A stretch of 64,000 nucleotides of DNA, taken from Sporodiniella umbellata. Its lineage: Eukaryota; Mucoromycota; Mucoromycetes; Mucorales; Rhizopodaceae. A model generated the notes under the pieces. That model searched no databases, was not told the DNA's origin, and saw nothing but the letters and a program-made list of their open reading frames with translations. The DNA is taken from NCBI GenBank assembly GCA_025677835.1, contig JAIXMR010000043.1, forward strand, positions 62,001 to 126,000, in the 5' to 3' direction. Shown here piece by piece: positions 33,743-47,532 of this stretch. The position numbers were made by a program, and so were the translations under genes. How positions within the stretch are numbered: position 1 is the stretch's first letter; every line of letters starts with the position of its first letter.

Positions 33743-36700
33743 CTTGACATTATCAGTGCGCGTCTTTTTTGTACTACTCGATAATCAGTCTTTAATGCAA
33801 AAAAGTTCCAAAGCACATGTCAAGCATATTTCAAAAAGGTAAATACCTACCAAGTATAGAAAGATCATCTAAACGAGGAAAGCCCGTGTCCTCAGCACTC
33901 TCCAGATTCTATCTCCATAAGCATAGGTTGAGCGAAGATGAAGACCAAGACTGAAGGTAGCAATTGCAATACTAAAGGCGTTGTATTCCAATTAATAGAA
34001 GGAGCAACATATTTATTGTAATAAAATCTAATGGCAGATTTTTCTTTATTGTTATTATTATTTATTTCCTTTGTATTAGGTTTCTCTCTACGTTAATACA
34101 CTAGGGTAAATTGGTCCTACAATATTGCAATCCCGTCATTGTAAAACTTGACATGTTTGGGCATAGCCTTCGTGTTCTTAATACAAACAAAAAAAGATAG
34201 TTTTTAATCTCTTTTTTCTTATGAAAAAAGGAATATCACAAAAAAAACTTCTTTCTAACCCGGGTTTTTTTTTTTTTACTGTTATTATTATTTTTAACTG
34301 AAACCATAAAATATCTTGATAGTGTTTCCAGTCAAATTTTGCATGAGGTAACTCAGTTATACAATATAAAATTTAAATTTCTCTAAAAGGAAATTATTTT
34401 TTTTTAAGTATGTACCAGAAAAAAAAGACATTGTACTTTAGGCTTAGAACACAATATTTGGAAATCAAGCATTCAATCAAACGTCTTGTGATTAGCTTAA
34501 GAAAGTGCATCTGCCAAATACAATCGCTATTTGTTTGCTGCTAACCACCCAAAAAACCAATGCATATAGCATTATAGTCAGACAAAAGAAACCTGCAGCT
34601 GTCATGCCAACAAAGCTTAGAATGATAGGGAAGCTTTTAATTTTTTAAAAAACATTTTTGTAACGCTAAGCTTTTCTTTGATTTCTGATAAAGTGCATCC
34701 GTAGCTAACTAAGGGTTGTTCAATGGCAACATGCAGAATTCGGTGCCACATCCACTAGCGTCTAGAGCTGCCGTGTTTTAATCTTCAAGTTTTTAAAAAA
34801 TATTTACTACCATCACTCTCCTTCCCTCTTTTATTGGGTAAAACAAAGCCTTTGAATATTACAAAAGGATTCTCGAAATTACAATAAAAAACATCGTATG
34901 TAATATAACCTGTTACTAATTCGTTATTTATAAATCAATTAGAGTTAATAAGCCAAAGATTATATGTTCTTTCAATTGAGAATCGTTTATACTTTGATAA
35001 TAACAACTTTTTTTTTGCACTTTTATTTTTATTCTACCAAGAGTTTATTGACCTTTCAGTATTTACATGTTTGTTATATAACGCAAATATATACAAAAGA
35101 ATTAGATACTCCGTATACTTTCCAAATTAAAATACAAAGGGTTGAAGCTTCAACTTTGCAAAATAAAATAAAATAAGATAAAAATTAAGAATACAATTAT
35201 TAGAGTAAAAAAACCGGAATCCTGCAATAATACAAAGGCTGAGCTTTTAAAATACTCCTTATGTCTGCAATAGAAATAGAAAGGACCCATATCGAGATCC
35301 AATACAATTCAAATGTATAAAATATAGGAAAGCATGGTTTTTTACACTTGAAGCACTATATAAGATTTAGTCGGTACTTTTACCTTAATAGAAGTAGGTA
35401 TGCTTGAAAACAAAAAACAATTGAAAACCTAGAGTATTTTTTTTCTTATTTTCTGGTGTATCCAGACTTCGCCATCCATTTGCTTTGGTATGGCGATCTA
35501 CGATTTTTACTACAACTTTATTCTTATGCTTACACTTTTTTATACAATAGGGTTTTTTCGTAGAAAAGACAACAGCAATGAGAGCTTATAGATAGATTTT
35601 TTTTTTTGGTAATTATCCACTAGACCTTTCATTGAACTTTTGATAACTATAGACAAGACTGTTGTATACCGCAGGTTTCATTGAGGAGATAACGACTACA
35701 CATGTTGACGATTTAAATGTCACGTTATACAATAAATTGTTACACGAACAAGTCTGTCTCAATTGACTCAAAATGATTGCCACTTTTCTGGTGAAACATC
35801 GATTGTTTACTAAAGTTGCACGAATTAAAAGTAATAATCCTTTTGTCTAGCGCCATTTTCCCCAAAAATGAGAAAATATTCCCGCATGTCAGACTCCTTT
35901 TTTGTTTTTTAAAGTGGCAAACCTAGCTCATACAACAAAAAATTGTTATAGGTTGTATATACGACAAAGTTTAAATACATATGCGTTAAAGAGGTAAAGT
36001 ATACTACCGCGACTGGTATACAAGTTTAATTCAACACATAGTACCAATTAAATTCCGTGGGCTCAAATGACCTTTGGCTTTTCAAACTTTATCTTGTGAA
36101 TCGAAAGGAACAATGCTTCGTATTCTTTTGTGTATATTTTTTTACAGTTGCCTACTTTTCTTTCTTTTCAAATGTACGTGGTTCTTCTGTATCCATACCC
36201 ACATTCTTGCATTACAAACCAAAACAAAATGTTTGTCTTCAAGAAACTTACAGTCAGCGATTTTATATTTTTACTTTGTTTTCTTTACAACAAACAGATT
36301 GCAACACAAAGGCCTTTTTTTCCAGGGCCATCCTGTGAATAAATAAAACTGGAAACACATTTCCATTGGGTACCTAATCAACTAGGAATTATGCCGATTT
36401 TTCGCTTTTTTTTTTTCTAACATTTTTTTTCTCAGGAAGCTAAAGCGTTGACATCCAGCTATCATTACTAAGCACAAACTTTCACTGGTTTCACTTTTTT
36501 ATTGCCTTGTAAGTTTTTTGATATGCTATATTTTGTTCTTTTTTTTTCGGAGTCGCGTAGCAAACGTGACCATTGACTATACTCTATTCTTATCAAAACG
36601 AACTTTATGAACCTACCTACTTATTTGGATAGGAGAAGAAAAAAAAACACTGTTCAGAGTGATGCTAAAAATTGATAGGGTAATCATTGCGCCATAAAAC

Positions 36701-39700
36701 AAATCTATTTCGATTGTGGTAGTCAATGCTAAAAGTCTCAACAAAAAACTTTCTCAGGCTAAAAGGAAAATAAAAGGTTGGAGGCAGACAACAAGGTTGA
36801 TTTGATCTTTCAATTCTTTGATTAGGGTGAGCAACAAACAAGTCATTGATGCTACCGCATATTCAAAAACGAATTTAGCTATTAAAATCAAAAGTCAATT
36901 GAATACGGTTTATTTCTTGCGCACATATCAATTGCTGTATTCGCAGACCGTACTGTTTTGGAATATCCACCATTTTGTGGGATCCTGTTTTTAAAAAATC
37001 AGGGAGCATCTTTGGTTAGATATGTTCAATATCCGATCATTTAACAAATAGACATTATAATAAAGTGCTTAATTTGATTGTAATTGCAGGCAGTATAAAG
37101 CTTGTTTACTATACTTTATAAACGAGTAATAATCTACTGATGAATACCAGGTTGAATGAATCCAAAAAGTCTATATAAAAAGGGCTACAAAATGATTTTG
37201 TAATACTCTAGGCTGTGTGAAACAACAGACCATCGGCGAGTACGAAATTACCAAATATGTATATCGATCAGCTTCTCTTTATACAAACAAACAATAAACA
37301 ATCTAAAATTCCCCGTGACCTATTATCTGTACTTTTTTTCTTTTTTGACTCCAAGGTCTGTACCGTTTTGTACAAAAAAGGAAAACACAAACTGAAATTT
37401 TGTAAATATTTTATAAAGCAGCCATAAAGAAGTTTCGTGTCCAAAAAAAAAAGAAGGCGTACGTATTGCTAAGTTTGTTAGTCATAGAGATAGTGCGTCT
37501 ACATGCAACATAAGCGACTTCAAAAAACAAAAATATTTTCTTTTTTTTTTTTTTAGAAATCATGGAAAGAGGATAAAGTTGGAGTACCGTATGGCAAAAC
37601 ACATATATGTATACGTACACTTGTGAGAGTAAATATTCATACTTTGCTCAGTAGACGCTCTATATGTTAGTGAAGCTTCCTAACTTGGAGTAAAACGCGG
37701 TTACTTTTTTTCAAAAAAAAAAAAAAACCTATGTGCAAATTTGTAATACTACAAAATACTATGAGACTGAGTTTCACGGCAAAAACTCAGAGATAGAAAA
37801 CCTGTTTAAAGATTTAGAAGCAAAAATAGAAATATTTTTTTATTTTTGTAAAAGAGTATCATATGCCTTTGTAAACATCGCCTTTTGTACTAAAAAAGTA
37901 AGGCCGTATGCTTCGATCTCTTTAGCTGCTAATGAGCAATCAATTGGAATGTCCTGAGATGTCTTTTTTCTTTTTTCTTCAAGAAAAAAAAGCAAAAAAG
38001 AATCACGGCGACTTGGTTATTTTGACGGCCAAATATGACCTAGGAATATACAATTGTCTCACTAATACATTATTTATGTGTAACGTGCTTACTATAGAAT
38101 CTTGTAATTTACAGTGACATTTAAGTGTTTTTTTAAAACACCTGTGTATCGACAAAAGCTCAAGATTAGTAGGTTAAGATTTCCATTTAGATAGAATTGC
38201 TCAACACCCAAGTACAGTGTATATGAAATGTTTTAAAAACTTGTTTATTAAGTACATAGAGTTATCAAAAAAGGTTCCAAAAGATATCTTTAAGCTGTTG
38301 TATCCGATTATAGTACTATCTTAGAGACACGAATAGTATTATAGATTGCTTTAGTAAGAGTTGGCGATTTACAGTTAAACAAAAACTCCTCGCTCCACAA
38401 TGGGATTTGACTTCTTTGAAAAGGCTGATTTTTGGTCACTAGTTGGCATTTTATGTTCACCATTGCAGCTTATAAGAGTTTTCAAATCACATACACCAAA
38501 CTTTCTTTTCACGGAGGTAGAAAAGCCATATTTGTTGTGTGAGTCCTCTGAGTTGATGAAGAAAACCAGAAAAGTTGGGAACGCTTGAATGGTATTATCC
38601 TTTACTAGAAGCGAATAAAGATGGCCTTAGAATATAAAAGAAATGAATTGAGCTAGAGTTGATCATTAACTACAAATCAATTACACATAAGGCCAAAGAA
38701 TGCCTGCAAAGAGCAAGCAAAAGAAAAATTTAACAACTGTATAATTTAATCTGAAAAAAAATATCCAACGGAAGCAGACACTATATAATTTCTACTGGAG
38801 AGAGCAGTAGAATAATTTTTTTTACTGTGTTCAAACGAGTTATTACATTTTTCGTTTGGATTGACATAACCAGAAATTTTTTTTTTTTCGTGAACGGTTT
38901 ATTTAGTCTTTTAGTTCTGGTTTTGTGTTTTGCTCAAACAATTTGCATATGCGCTAGAAACAGTTCTAATCAACATTAGTACGCTACAAAAACATAAAAA
39001 CAATGTATTGAAATTCACATCGAGCATTATAGTGACATTTTATATTTTTCTTCTATTCATCTATAGCGCCAAAATTAAACATTAAAAAAAGTGTTTCAAC
39101 TGATTGTTGTATAATGCGAATCACTAATAAGAAAACTAAAAGATAGCTTTGACCTACAGCTTTGAAAAAAATATTTAAAAACATCAACTGCATTAAATCA
39201 TCACGTACCTGGATAAAAAATACGTACCAGATTACAGCATACAACCTAGTACTGGCGAGTTAGACTCTCTACCATTATGTGTAACAGTACAAAATTAAAG
39301 TCCATCGATGGTCTATTTGATTCCTCCTATGTGGTGATTAATGTTGTTTTTTTTTTTAGGTAAAATGAATAACAAAAAATGAATATGTAAATGCTAATAA
39401 ACCACATATAATACGGCAGTAACTAGATGGCGTTGACCGAAACAGTGACAGGTATATAGCCGAGTGAATAAGCGTGGATTTGAGTATGATCAGTACTGAT
39501 CTAAATTAGTATGAAACTATCGAAAACTGTTTTCTTCAATAAGTCTGAGGTACTATAGAGGGCTCCTCATCTGCCATATTTGATAACAACTTTAAAAGGC
39601 TCCAGAAATTTTGTACTTGTTTGAAAAATACAAAAAAAAAGTGTATAGCTATAGTACAAAGTCATATGTATATAAAACTAAAGCATTTGTTTATTTAGGC

Positions 39701-39963
39701 TCTGGGTATTGAAGCTCTATTTTCTATCAATTACTAGTCAAGTATAGACTATTCATTCATATCTTTTTTTGCCTTTATTTTGAAACTGTGTCCCGTTCCT
39801 TTTTACCGCTTTATTCAAAAACTTTATTTTCTTGATGTAACAAACAAACTCTTCACGCGATACTGTTTTCTGTATTCAGTTTTTTTTCCAACTTTTTCTT
39901 CTCAAACAGATCTATTAACATCAACTGCTTATATCAATCTTCTTTTTTTTAAAAAAAAAAGAA
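33743..39963. other. 6.2 kb AT-rich stretch without recognisable genes
   Basis: Only short reading frames (up to about 90 codons) occur, and none has protein-like composition, splice support or a known motif. Many stops are found in all frames. Short inverted or tandem similarity to the TIR element at 15.5-17.6 kb was not seen. It may be decayed mobile DNA or simple spacer. Confidence 0.4.
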
Positions 39964-40953
39964 ATGTCTGATAGATCTTACAAATCACCGACATCTGGTA
40001 TTGATAGCTACTCTACTAGTTCATATGCTAGTAAGACTAAGCCTTGCTTGGAAAGCCCTGATACACAGAAATCCATTATTGAACTTATTAGAGAAGAGAT
40101 TGATGCCATTAAAATTTCTTCTCCTGATTCTCATATACAAAGCAGGAACTTAAAGCGAGATAAGATAATGTGTGCAAGTAACCAAAAAAGACTAGTAGAC
40201 ATGACTATTGTACTTACTGCCCAGAGTAGAAACAAATCCGTGAGCAGATTGACGATATGAAGAAAGCAGGAGATCAGTGGAATCTGGATTGCGTTGCAAG
40301 CTCTTCTGTCAATATTGAATTTACAAATAGACTGGCCAAAAGGCTCATGGATATTCGCAATAACAATTCCATGAGTCCGGAGAATGCCAATTATGAGCGC
40401 TGGGCGCTTAGCACGCGCCTGTCGAATACGTTTAACGATTTGAGACGTAAGCGAGATGGTCGCCCTTTTAAAGAAAGACCTACCACTGCTAATGGCCGTA
40501 GAGAAAGAAATAACATCAAAAAAAGAAGGATTCGCGTAATTCATATTAAAATAGACTATCACTACTTTAGGGTGTTCACAGTTTCTCTTTAGTGCCTGAG
40601 GCGTCGCTGTATTGGATACGACAAATTTACAGCTAATGAGTTGCAGGAGTATGAAGGAGGAAAACAGCTACTACAGTTAGAGTACATCTCCGAAGAAGAA
40701 CTAGATCCTGAAAATACTGACGCTTTAGTAACCCTCCGCCCTTCTTGGCGTACTGAAAAGGTAGATCTATAGAAACAAAAAGTAAAGTGCGAATATTCAT
40801 ATCGCATATCTACAGGCCAATTCCTTTATGGATATAGTGGAAAACAAGGGTAGGTTGATGAAAAAAAGGCGCAAAACAAGGTATCTTGGATCTGCTCAAA
40901 TCAAACTGACAGAAATGCAAAAAGCGTCCTTGCCCGGATGGGCTTTTCAATAA
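39964..40953 (+). CDS. Unknown spliced Arg/Lys-rich protein
   Basis: Four exons (39964-40209, 40248-40535, 40593-40760, 40816-40953) give 279 aa with a total of 280 codons. The N-terminus is Ser/Tyr-rich (SGIDSYSTSSYASK) and followed by an acidic-amphipathic stretch (IIELIREEIDAIKIS). The middle has NYERWALSTRLSNTFNDL and a very basic segment (RRERNNIKKRRIRCLRRR). The end is EYISEEELDPENTDALVTL then RPSWRTEKANSFMD and a KKRRKTR tract. The first intron would be only 38 nt, shorter than any other here, so that junction is less sure. I recognise no named family. It stands alone between two AT-rich stretches, which suggests an association with mobile DNA, though no element ends were found. Confidence 0.6.
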
Positions 40954-43643
40954 ATATCTCACATTTTTAAAATCCGCTTCTTTAAATTCATTGGCTAAAA
41001 AAAGATTGAGCCAAAAATTCTATATACAAATATGGAGATAAAACAGTCAAAAGTACAAGATATGTATTAGTCTAAAAAAACAGATAAAACAAAATAAGAG
41101 GGTATGCGGGTAAGGCTGAACTTCTCTTTTTTCCTTTTTTTTAAAATCAAAAAAACAAAAAACAAAAAAGGAGGCAAAAAGTTATAGTAATTCATATTTG
41201 TTTTTCTATTTGAAGTTTTCTTGATTAACAAATAAAGTTTTAAGAAGCGATTTTTGTAAACAAATTAGAAAGCTACTAGAGAAAACATCGCAGGTACATT
41301 TGCGCTTTACATTTTTGCCTTGTGTGAAAATTTTGGAGTGTCAGAAAATATTTGTCTAAGATTAATTTCAATAAAAAAAGATCAAAAAAGCAAAACTTTT
41401 AGTGTATTTAAACATTTGTTTCTATCAAAACCATAAAAAATTATCGAAATTGACAAAGCACAACGGTCGGGCTATCTAGTGCTTTACTTGGCATAGCAAA
41501 AATCAAATGCGTACACTAAGCTAAACAAAAGCAGTTAATTTACAAACCATCAAGGCACCAATTTGTTAGCTTCAACTCAAGCGTGGGTAGCTTATTTAAA
41601 GTAATGATATAAGAAGTCTTTGTATGTATTGATGTTATATTGATAGATAGCAACTTTTAAAAAAGTTTTTTTTTATTACTTATTGCTACTAGTGTTTTTT
41701 TCTGTATACCCTTGATTTTTTACAATAAATTGAGAAATGTTAAAGACCACGACTTTGACGTTTACCATAGGATTTACTACTGACGATGAAAGAAAAACCG
41801 ATCCGTTAGTTACGTAAAGATTTCCGACTTCCCATGTTTCTCTGAGTAGGCTCAACTACAGATGAGTTTTCCCTTCGGCTGATACTATGTTTCTTTTTTC
41901 TTTTTTGCTAACAAATACTTTGATCCCATTGAATTTCCTGTGATGACAACAACTTGTCTGGGCTCAAATCTATAGGCGCTGATGTTCTTTCGCCAAACTA
42001 GATAGCGCAAATGAATGAAGAAAAACTAGACTACTGGTGAGATTTTGGGAACCAGCAGATACCACACAATAAGAGCCTTTCAATGAAAAAGTGCTTGTAT
42101 ATCTTAGAAAAAGAAGACTGAACCTTTGAGTTTTTGTCGTGATTAAGAACAAGTATCCCCATAGCTTTGTAAATATTTAGCATATCGCTCTTATGTTTTT
42201 TCTACCACTCCGGGTCAAAGAGCATAAATGCATCGATGATATCAATATTGTAGGCTAAGCAGTTTGTATATCTATAGCCTTTCGCTTTGTGTGCTTCTTT
42301 CGAATAATTTTCAGTGAATCTCTTTGAAAACCATAGACAGCCTGCTCGTACTGTTCAAGAAAGAACGTCGCAGAATGTAGTGTAAAGTTTTTACCAATCT
42401 CGGAATTTTTTAGCCCACTACGTTGCAAGATTTCAGAAAATTCTTACGACTCTGCACCTATAACTATACATCCAAAACAAACTTGAACTTATTTTCCACG
42501 ATTTGGTTTGCAATTCAACCATACCACTTTTCCCTCTTATATACAAAAACTGCTCCGTCTTTTTAGGCACCACAGAGCCAAGTCATATGTGTACCATTTT
42601 TTATTCCAGCTCGACATCCCAAAAAACAAGAGTGGCAATCGTGCTTTTTTTTTTACCCTAGTTTTGAGGAAGCGGCTCCGCACATATCCCTGGCTTACTA
42701 CAGTTGAATTATGTAAGCTTAAGTAACTCGTGTCTGAGAAAAAAAAATTATTTACCTGTAGTCCTTCAGGAACATGCTGCCAGAACTGCTATAGGTTATG
42801 TTTTCTGTAGAAAAACCTATACGTTCTTCCATTCTATCAGGGTTCTTTTTTTTTTTAAAAAAAACTATAAGTTGTTTTAGGTTTAATTGTTTTATTTCTG
42901 TTCTATACTTACCTTGGGCGATAAAAAGTACTTCAGTTAGTATCTTAAAATTACAATCAACAAGAAAAAAAATAGTGAGGAAAGCAATATCTAGACATAC
43001 TCTAAGAGTTGCACCTTAGTTTACAGCCGTTCCTCATCTAAAAGTACTACCAACTACAATACTTAAAAATTCTTTTGAGAGCATAAACATTAATGCTTGT
43101 CCAAAAATAGAGTATATATCAAGATCAGTCTCACTTGTACACAAACCAAACTTCTGTCTAGTATCGACGATGTAGACGGACTTCTATTAACATAAGTGCT
43201 AGGGTTGTTAAACAAATTTCCTAAAGGCAGATTACATATAGTTCTCACTCTCCTGTCAAAAGTTTCTGTTTTCGATCCTCAAATATTATGTGGCAAAAAT
43301 AGCAATGAAGGGTTTGTCGCCCCTTCTTAGGCACTCATTAAAAAACATATTTGATTGCTGTACTCTAATCGAGCTTTTCCTACTTTACTATATACAAAAA
43401 TCGGTTGAAACCCAAAATGGTATCAAGCGTTTTTCATTATTTATCTGATCAGTGAGAAGAGGCTGTTTTTATTTTTACTAAATTGTATTTAAAAGGTTAT
43501 TGTTTGGCGGCGTCTTTTTCTTCTTGGTTGTTGTTAAATTCCGAGCTGCGAATAGGTCAAGATATATCTGTTTCAGTACGAATATACAATATATTTTCTA
43601 TCTTTACATCTAAAAGTCCATTTTTCCGAGCTAGAAACACAAA
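40954..43643. other. AT-rich stretch without recognisable genes
   Basis: Nothing coding was recognised on either strand in 2.7 kb. Short frames near 42508, 42798 and 43483 lack protein character. Confidence 0.4.
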
Positions 43644-46216
43644 TCAGTTCATGCTTTCATTGCTTAATAAATCTTCAATATGACTTACTAGCTCATCCAT
43701 ATCCAAGCTGTCATCAAGTAAATCATCATCATTAGAAGTTGCAAGATCTTGAGTGTTTGTGTTTTCCGCAAAAAACTAGATACAATAAAAGCAAAAAGGT
43801 TATTTAAAATTCTGTTCTTGTTATTTCTATTATTTACGTTTTTGGCGTCAGATAACCCAAGCTGCTGAACAGTATCTTCTTTAGTATCTTCACAAGTAAC
43901 CAGTGTAATATTGATCGACTTGAGTAGCTCCCAGAGTTCTTTGTACGTTGTAGTATCACTATTTCGCTGGTAGTGTTCTTTGATATCATGGAGGATATTG
44001 TTAAAAATCTCAGCTCCGTGTCCCTTACTGATTGTAGCAGCACGCATTGCTTTGAGACAATCAATCACTCGAGAATGGTTGGTATTACCAAAAGATTTTT
44101 TGAAGAGATTGAAAATAATTATACCCATTTGCTTCATTGCTAAATATACATTTATGAGTGAAATAAATTGATGACAATAAGAGTTCTCTCCGATCATTAC
44201 CCAGGTCAATGTTTTCTATGCTAGAATTACTCATTAGGTAGTTGAAGTCTTCAATAGGCTCGTTTTCTGATATTTCTGTTTGACTCAAATTTGATGAACG
44301 TGCAGTTTTGTCCATTTTGTTATTAAACAAAACATCTTCCATGGGCACTAGTCGTTGAATTTCCTCTTCTTTGGCTGGCTCCTTTTTCTGTTCTATCTCT
44401 TCTATTTTGAAATGGTCTGACATCTTTTGGGTTACTTCATCCAGAGATTTGAGCAAAGAGGGATGAACGGAAAGTTGTTCGTCAAAGTCATTGGGAAGAT
44501 CGGGTAGTGAGCAGTTTGGATCTAAAGCTCGGCCTTTAATAAACTCGGACATTCTCCAATAAAAAGGGTTATGTGTGTTTTGGACATCCAAGTACTCTGT
44601 GTTTCTTCCAACCAGAAAAAAAAAAGTTAGATAAATACAAAAAAAATCCACTGTTCTTACCCTTCGTTGAGCTTATTCAAATCCATTGATTGAATCAGTT
44701 CCTTGACAAGACTTTTGGAGGTATCACTATCTTCAGTTCGTTCAGGTAACTTTGTTTCTGGAGATGGGCTTATATCATTGGCAAAAGGGATTTCTACAAA
44801 AATCAAAAGTCGACATGGTCCATCAAAAAGAGGTAGTAAAACACCAAGTTTAGGCGAACCGCCGTCTTTATAAACGTACTTTACAATTGCCACTCGATCA
44901 GTTTCATATAATGCTTGGGCAAAGCTAGCAACGGCCTTTCCGGAATTCTCTGTGCGATGTGTTCCTGCTACAAGTACATAGGGCGACCCTTTTAAATAAT
45001 ACCTTGGAACCTTTGTATTTCAATTAGTCGGCATTTTCTCCTCTTCTCTTTTTTCTATACCGAATCTTTATCAACTGTCTCCAACAAATACAAGCCTTTC
45101 TTTGTGTTTGGCTTAGCAAACTCCGATTCCTCTGCAGAGACCTTAACACGGTCTTTACCAAATCTATATGCTTTTTCAAGATCGTCTTTGTCCACTTTGG
45201 TCTCAAAACAATCTGGATTTTCAGGAGTAAGAATATGATGTTCTGTTTCGCTTATCACACTGAAAGTAGGTCCTTCACTGACTGCAGAGTGTTTATGAGG
45301 CGTAAGGGGTGAAGTAAGGCATTTAACTCTCAGGTACATGTGAACGTGAACAGCCAAGCAGGCTTCATGTGCAGGCTCGCCTATATAAAAAAACCCTCGG
45401 AAACTGGGAATCGCTTTCACCTCTTTTCCTCTTGGACGCTGTATCTCATGTAACCGTTCTTCTATGGAGGATATATCTCCCTCATTTGTTTCTTCAGTCA
45501 ATGACCGCCAATATTTGTTGTTTTCAACTGCGTGTCCCGTCATATCAGCATCAATGCCTCTACAAAAGAAAATAGCCTTTTGGTTAAATAATTACAAAGC
45601 ATAACACATATATATACGAACGTAATGAGAAGAGAAATATCATTTTGTTTTAGCGCGCCTGATACGGCTTCAAAATCTTCCCAGTTGATGGCATCCTTGG
45701 CATCCGTAAAAATAGCAATGCTTTTTTCGTACTTCAGTTTTTTACAGTGTTCGATAATCACTTGAGCAGCAACAATTACAGCATCCAACACTAATCGCGA
45801 TTAAGTCAGCCCTGAACTCTCCTTTTTTTTTCTTGAGTCTGAATCCCCTTACTGTCTGCTTTGGTTTTTGGATCTTGAGAACATGTAACTTTTTTCATTT
45901 CACGCAGTAATTCCAAATTGGGTTGTTGCAAAGGACATGCCTCAAGAATGTGTTCGTACTGTCCAGGCGAAGATTCCGCTACACTGTTTCTAGTTTCTTC
46001 CGTACCTGCTAATAAAATAGATACCAAGTCTGTTTTTTTTCCTGAAAGTACCTGTCATGGGTAAGCCTTTTGTAATAGTATTACAAAAATACCGTGTACT
46101 TTATTCTCAATTGAACTTATAATGCAATCAAGTGACTTTTGAAATCCTTCGTTAGGAAGCATACCCATGCTATCGGACACATTCAGAATGTATACTGTTG
46201 CTTTTTTTTGTGCCAT
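43644..46216 (-). CDS. KU80: Ku80, DNA end-binding subunit for non-homologous end joining
   Basis: Eight exons on the minus strand (46216-46093, 46041-45853, 45790-45622, 45559-45061, 45010-44661, 44604-44201, 44139-43838, 43775-43644) sum to 723 codons, 722 aa. The N-terminal von Willebrand A domain (ATVYILNVSDSMGM, KTDLVSILLAGTEETRN) is followed by the Ku core barrel (YYLKGSPYVLVAGTHRTE, VAIVKYVYKDGGSPKLGVLL) and the C-arm (HNPFYWRMSEFIKGRALD). Distinctively, the C-terminus (about 580-680) continues into a helical domain like animal Ku80-CTD (HSRVIDCLKAMRAAT, YKELWELLKSINITLVTCED), which binds DNA-PKcs, and ends in an acidic tail with DDDLLDDSLDMDELV. Yeast Ku80 lacks this. Ku80 pairs with Ku70 at DNA ends and telomeres. 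Confidence 0.93.
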
Positions 46217-47532
46217 GATTATTATAAGCTGTTATATTTTTTTTGACAGAACTTTAAAAACCATTTTACTGAAACCAAAGCGAACCCCGAAAGCCAATCA
46301 AAAGATAATGGCAACTAACTGATAAATGTGCTGATTAAAACACAGTAAAGGAATAGACAAAGGTTACGCACTCCAATTGATATAGATTTTGTTTTTCAGA
46401 ATCAAAAACTTCTAGGCAAAAAAAAAGAAAACTCCTTATAGACGTCACATATGCTTTTACAACTGAAAGCATTTGAGTAGACATTAAATATATATAACGT
46501 TTGAAACTTTTAATGTGTTCATCTAACACTGACTATCAAAATTCCTTTGTAATAAGAAGTAATCTAACTGTAATTAATCGCTTTGTCTAGAAAACGAGTA
46601 TAGCAGAATCAACACCCACATATGACACAAGACACAAAAAAAGAGTCTAAATCTAGCATAAAGAGAATCCGAACAACGCCAGTAATTAGCGCGCCGAATA
46701 AGATGCTGCTCATGTGGTAAGGCTATTCTGTCCCAACTGAAAAATAGCTGATAGATAATTCCTAGCTATTAAAAGAGATAACAAAGCATAGATATACGTA
46801 TATATATATATATATATAAGAGAAGGTTGATATCCCTTCAAGAGAGTAAAAGTTTTTTTTTTTTTTTTTGAAGGAGTCTAAATGGCGTACATAAACCTAT
46901 CCATTCAACATGTGTTACAGCTGAAAGAGTATGAAAAGAGCTTTTTTCTCTGAAAGGGATAAGGAAAGATATTATGTGTAGGCTTGAGGTTACCCAAAAT
47001 TCTCACGCTTTGTATAGACGTACTAAACATACTGTTTTTTTATTGACCCATGAATCAATATGCTTCCATCTGTGATCAGAGTATAAAAAGCTCTTTGCAT
47101 CATTTGATTGGAAGAGAATGATAGCTGAGTGGATAAAACGTACCCTTTAACACACGGTCTTAAACACAAATACAGAACCTATATTTTTTTAGTTTTCATA
47201 CACTTTTGCTAGATAGAAAGACAAAAAACCCCCCCAAAGATTGAATTTGTGTGGATTCTATATTTTGGCAATAGGTTATCAGCAAAACGAAAATAGAGGA
47301 GCCATAAGAAAAGGGAGCTGTGGCGGAGTGGAAAAATATAAACAAACACTGGATAGATGACTTTTTCTGCATAATGTATATCACATGAGCTAAAATAACA
47401 GCGTGTTACGTGTGTTTGTATGGCAACAACAAATAAAGGGGATAAAGAGAGATAAAAAAAAAAAAGACGGGAAAATTTCCTTTCATCTTTCTTTCTTTCT
47501 TTTTATTTCAATAATCGTCGTAAGAAACAATA
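46217..47532. other. Intergenic region between KU80 and URC1 (divergent promoters)
   Basis: The two genes point away from each other. A TA dinucleotide run lies at 46799-46818 and a T run at 46854-46869. Nothing else was identified with confidence. Confidence 0.4.
46799..46818. repeat. TA dinucleotide repeat
   Basis: Ten TA units in a row, within the divergent promoter region of KU80 and URC1. Confidence 0.8.

Noticed and set aside
36057..36346. Three overlapping frames of 70-93 codons in one AT-rich spot
   Set aside because: Compositions are dominated by Phe, Leu and Ser from T-rich DNA; no splice partner or motif.
47125..47340. Two tRNA A-box-like strings (TAGCTGAGTGG near 47129 and TGGCGGAGTGG near 47320)
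   Set aside because: No B box (GGTTCGANNCC) follows at a proper distance and no cloverleaf could be drawn, so they are at most tRNA or SINE remnants.
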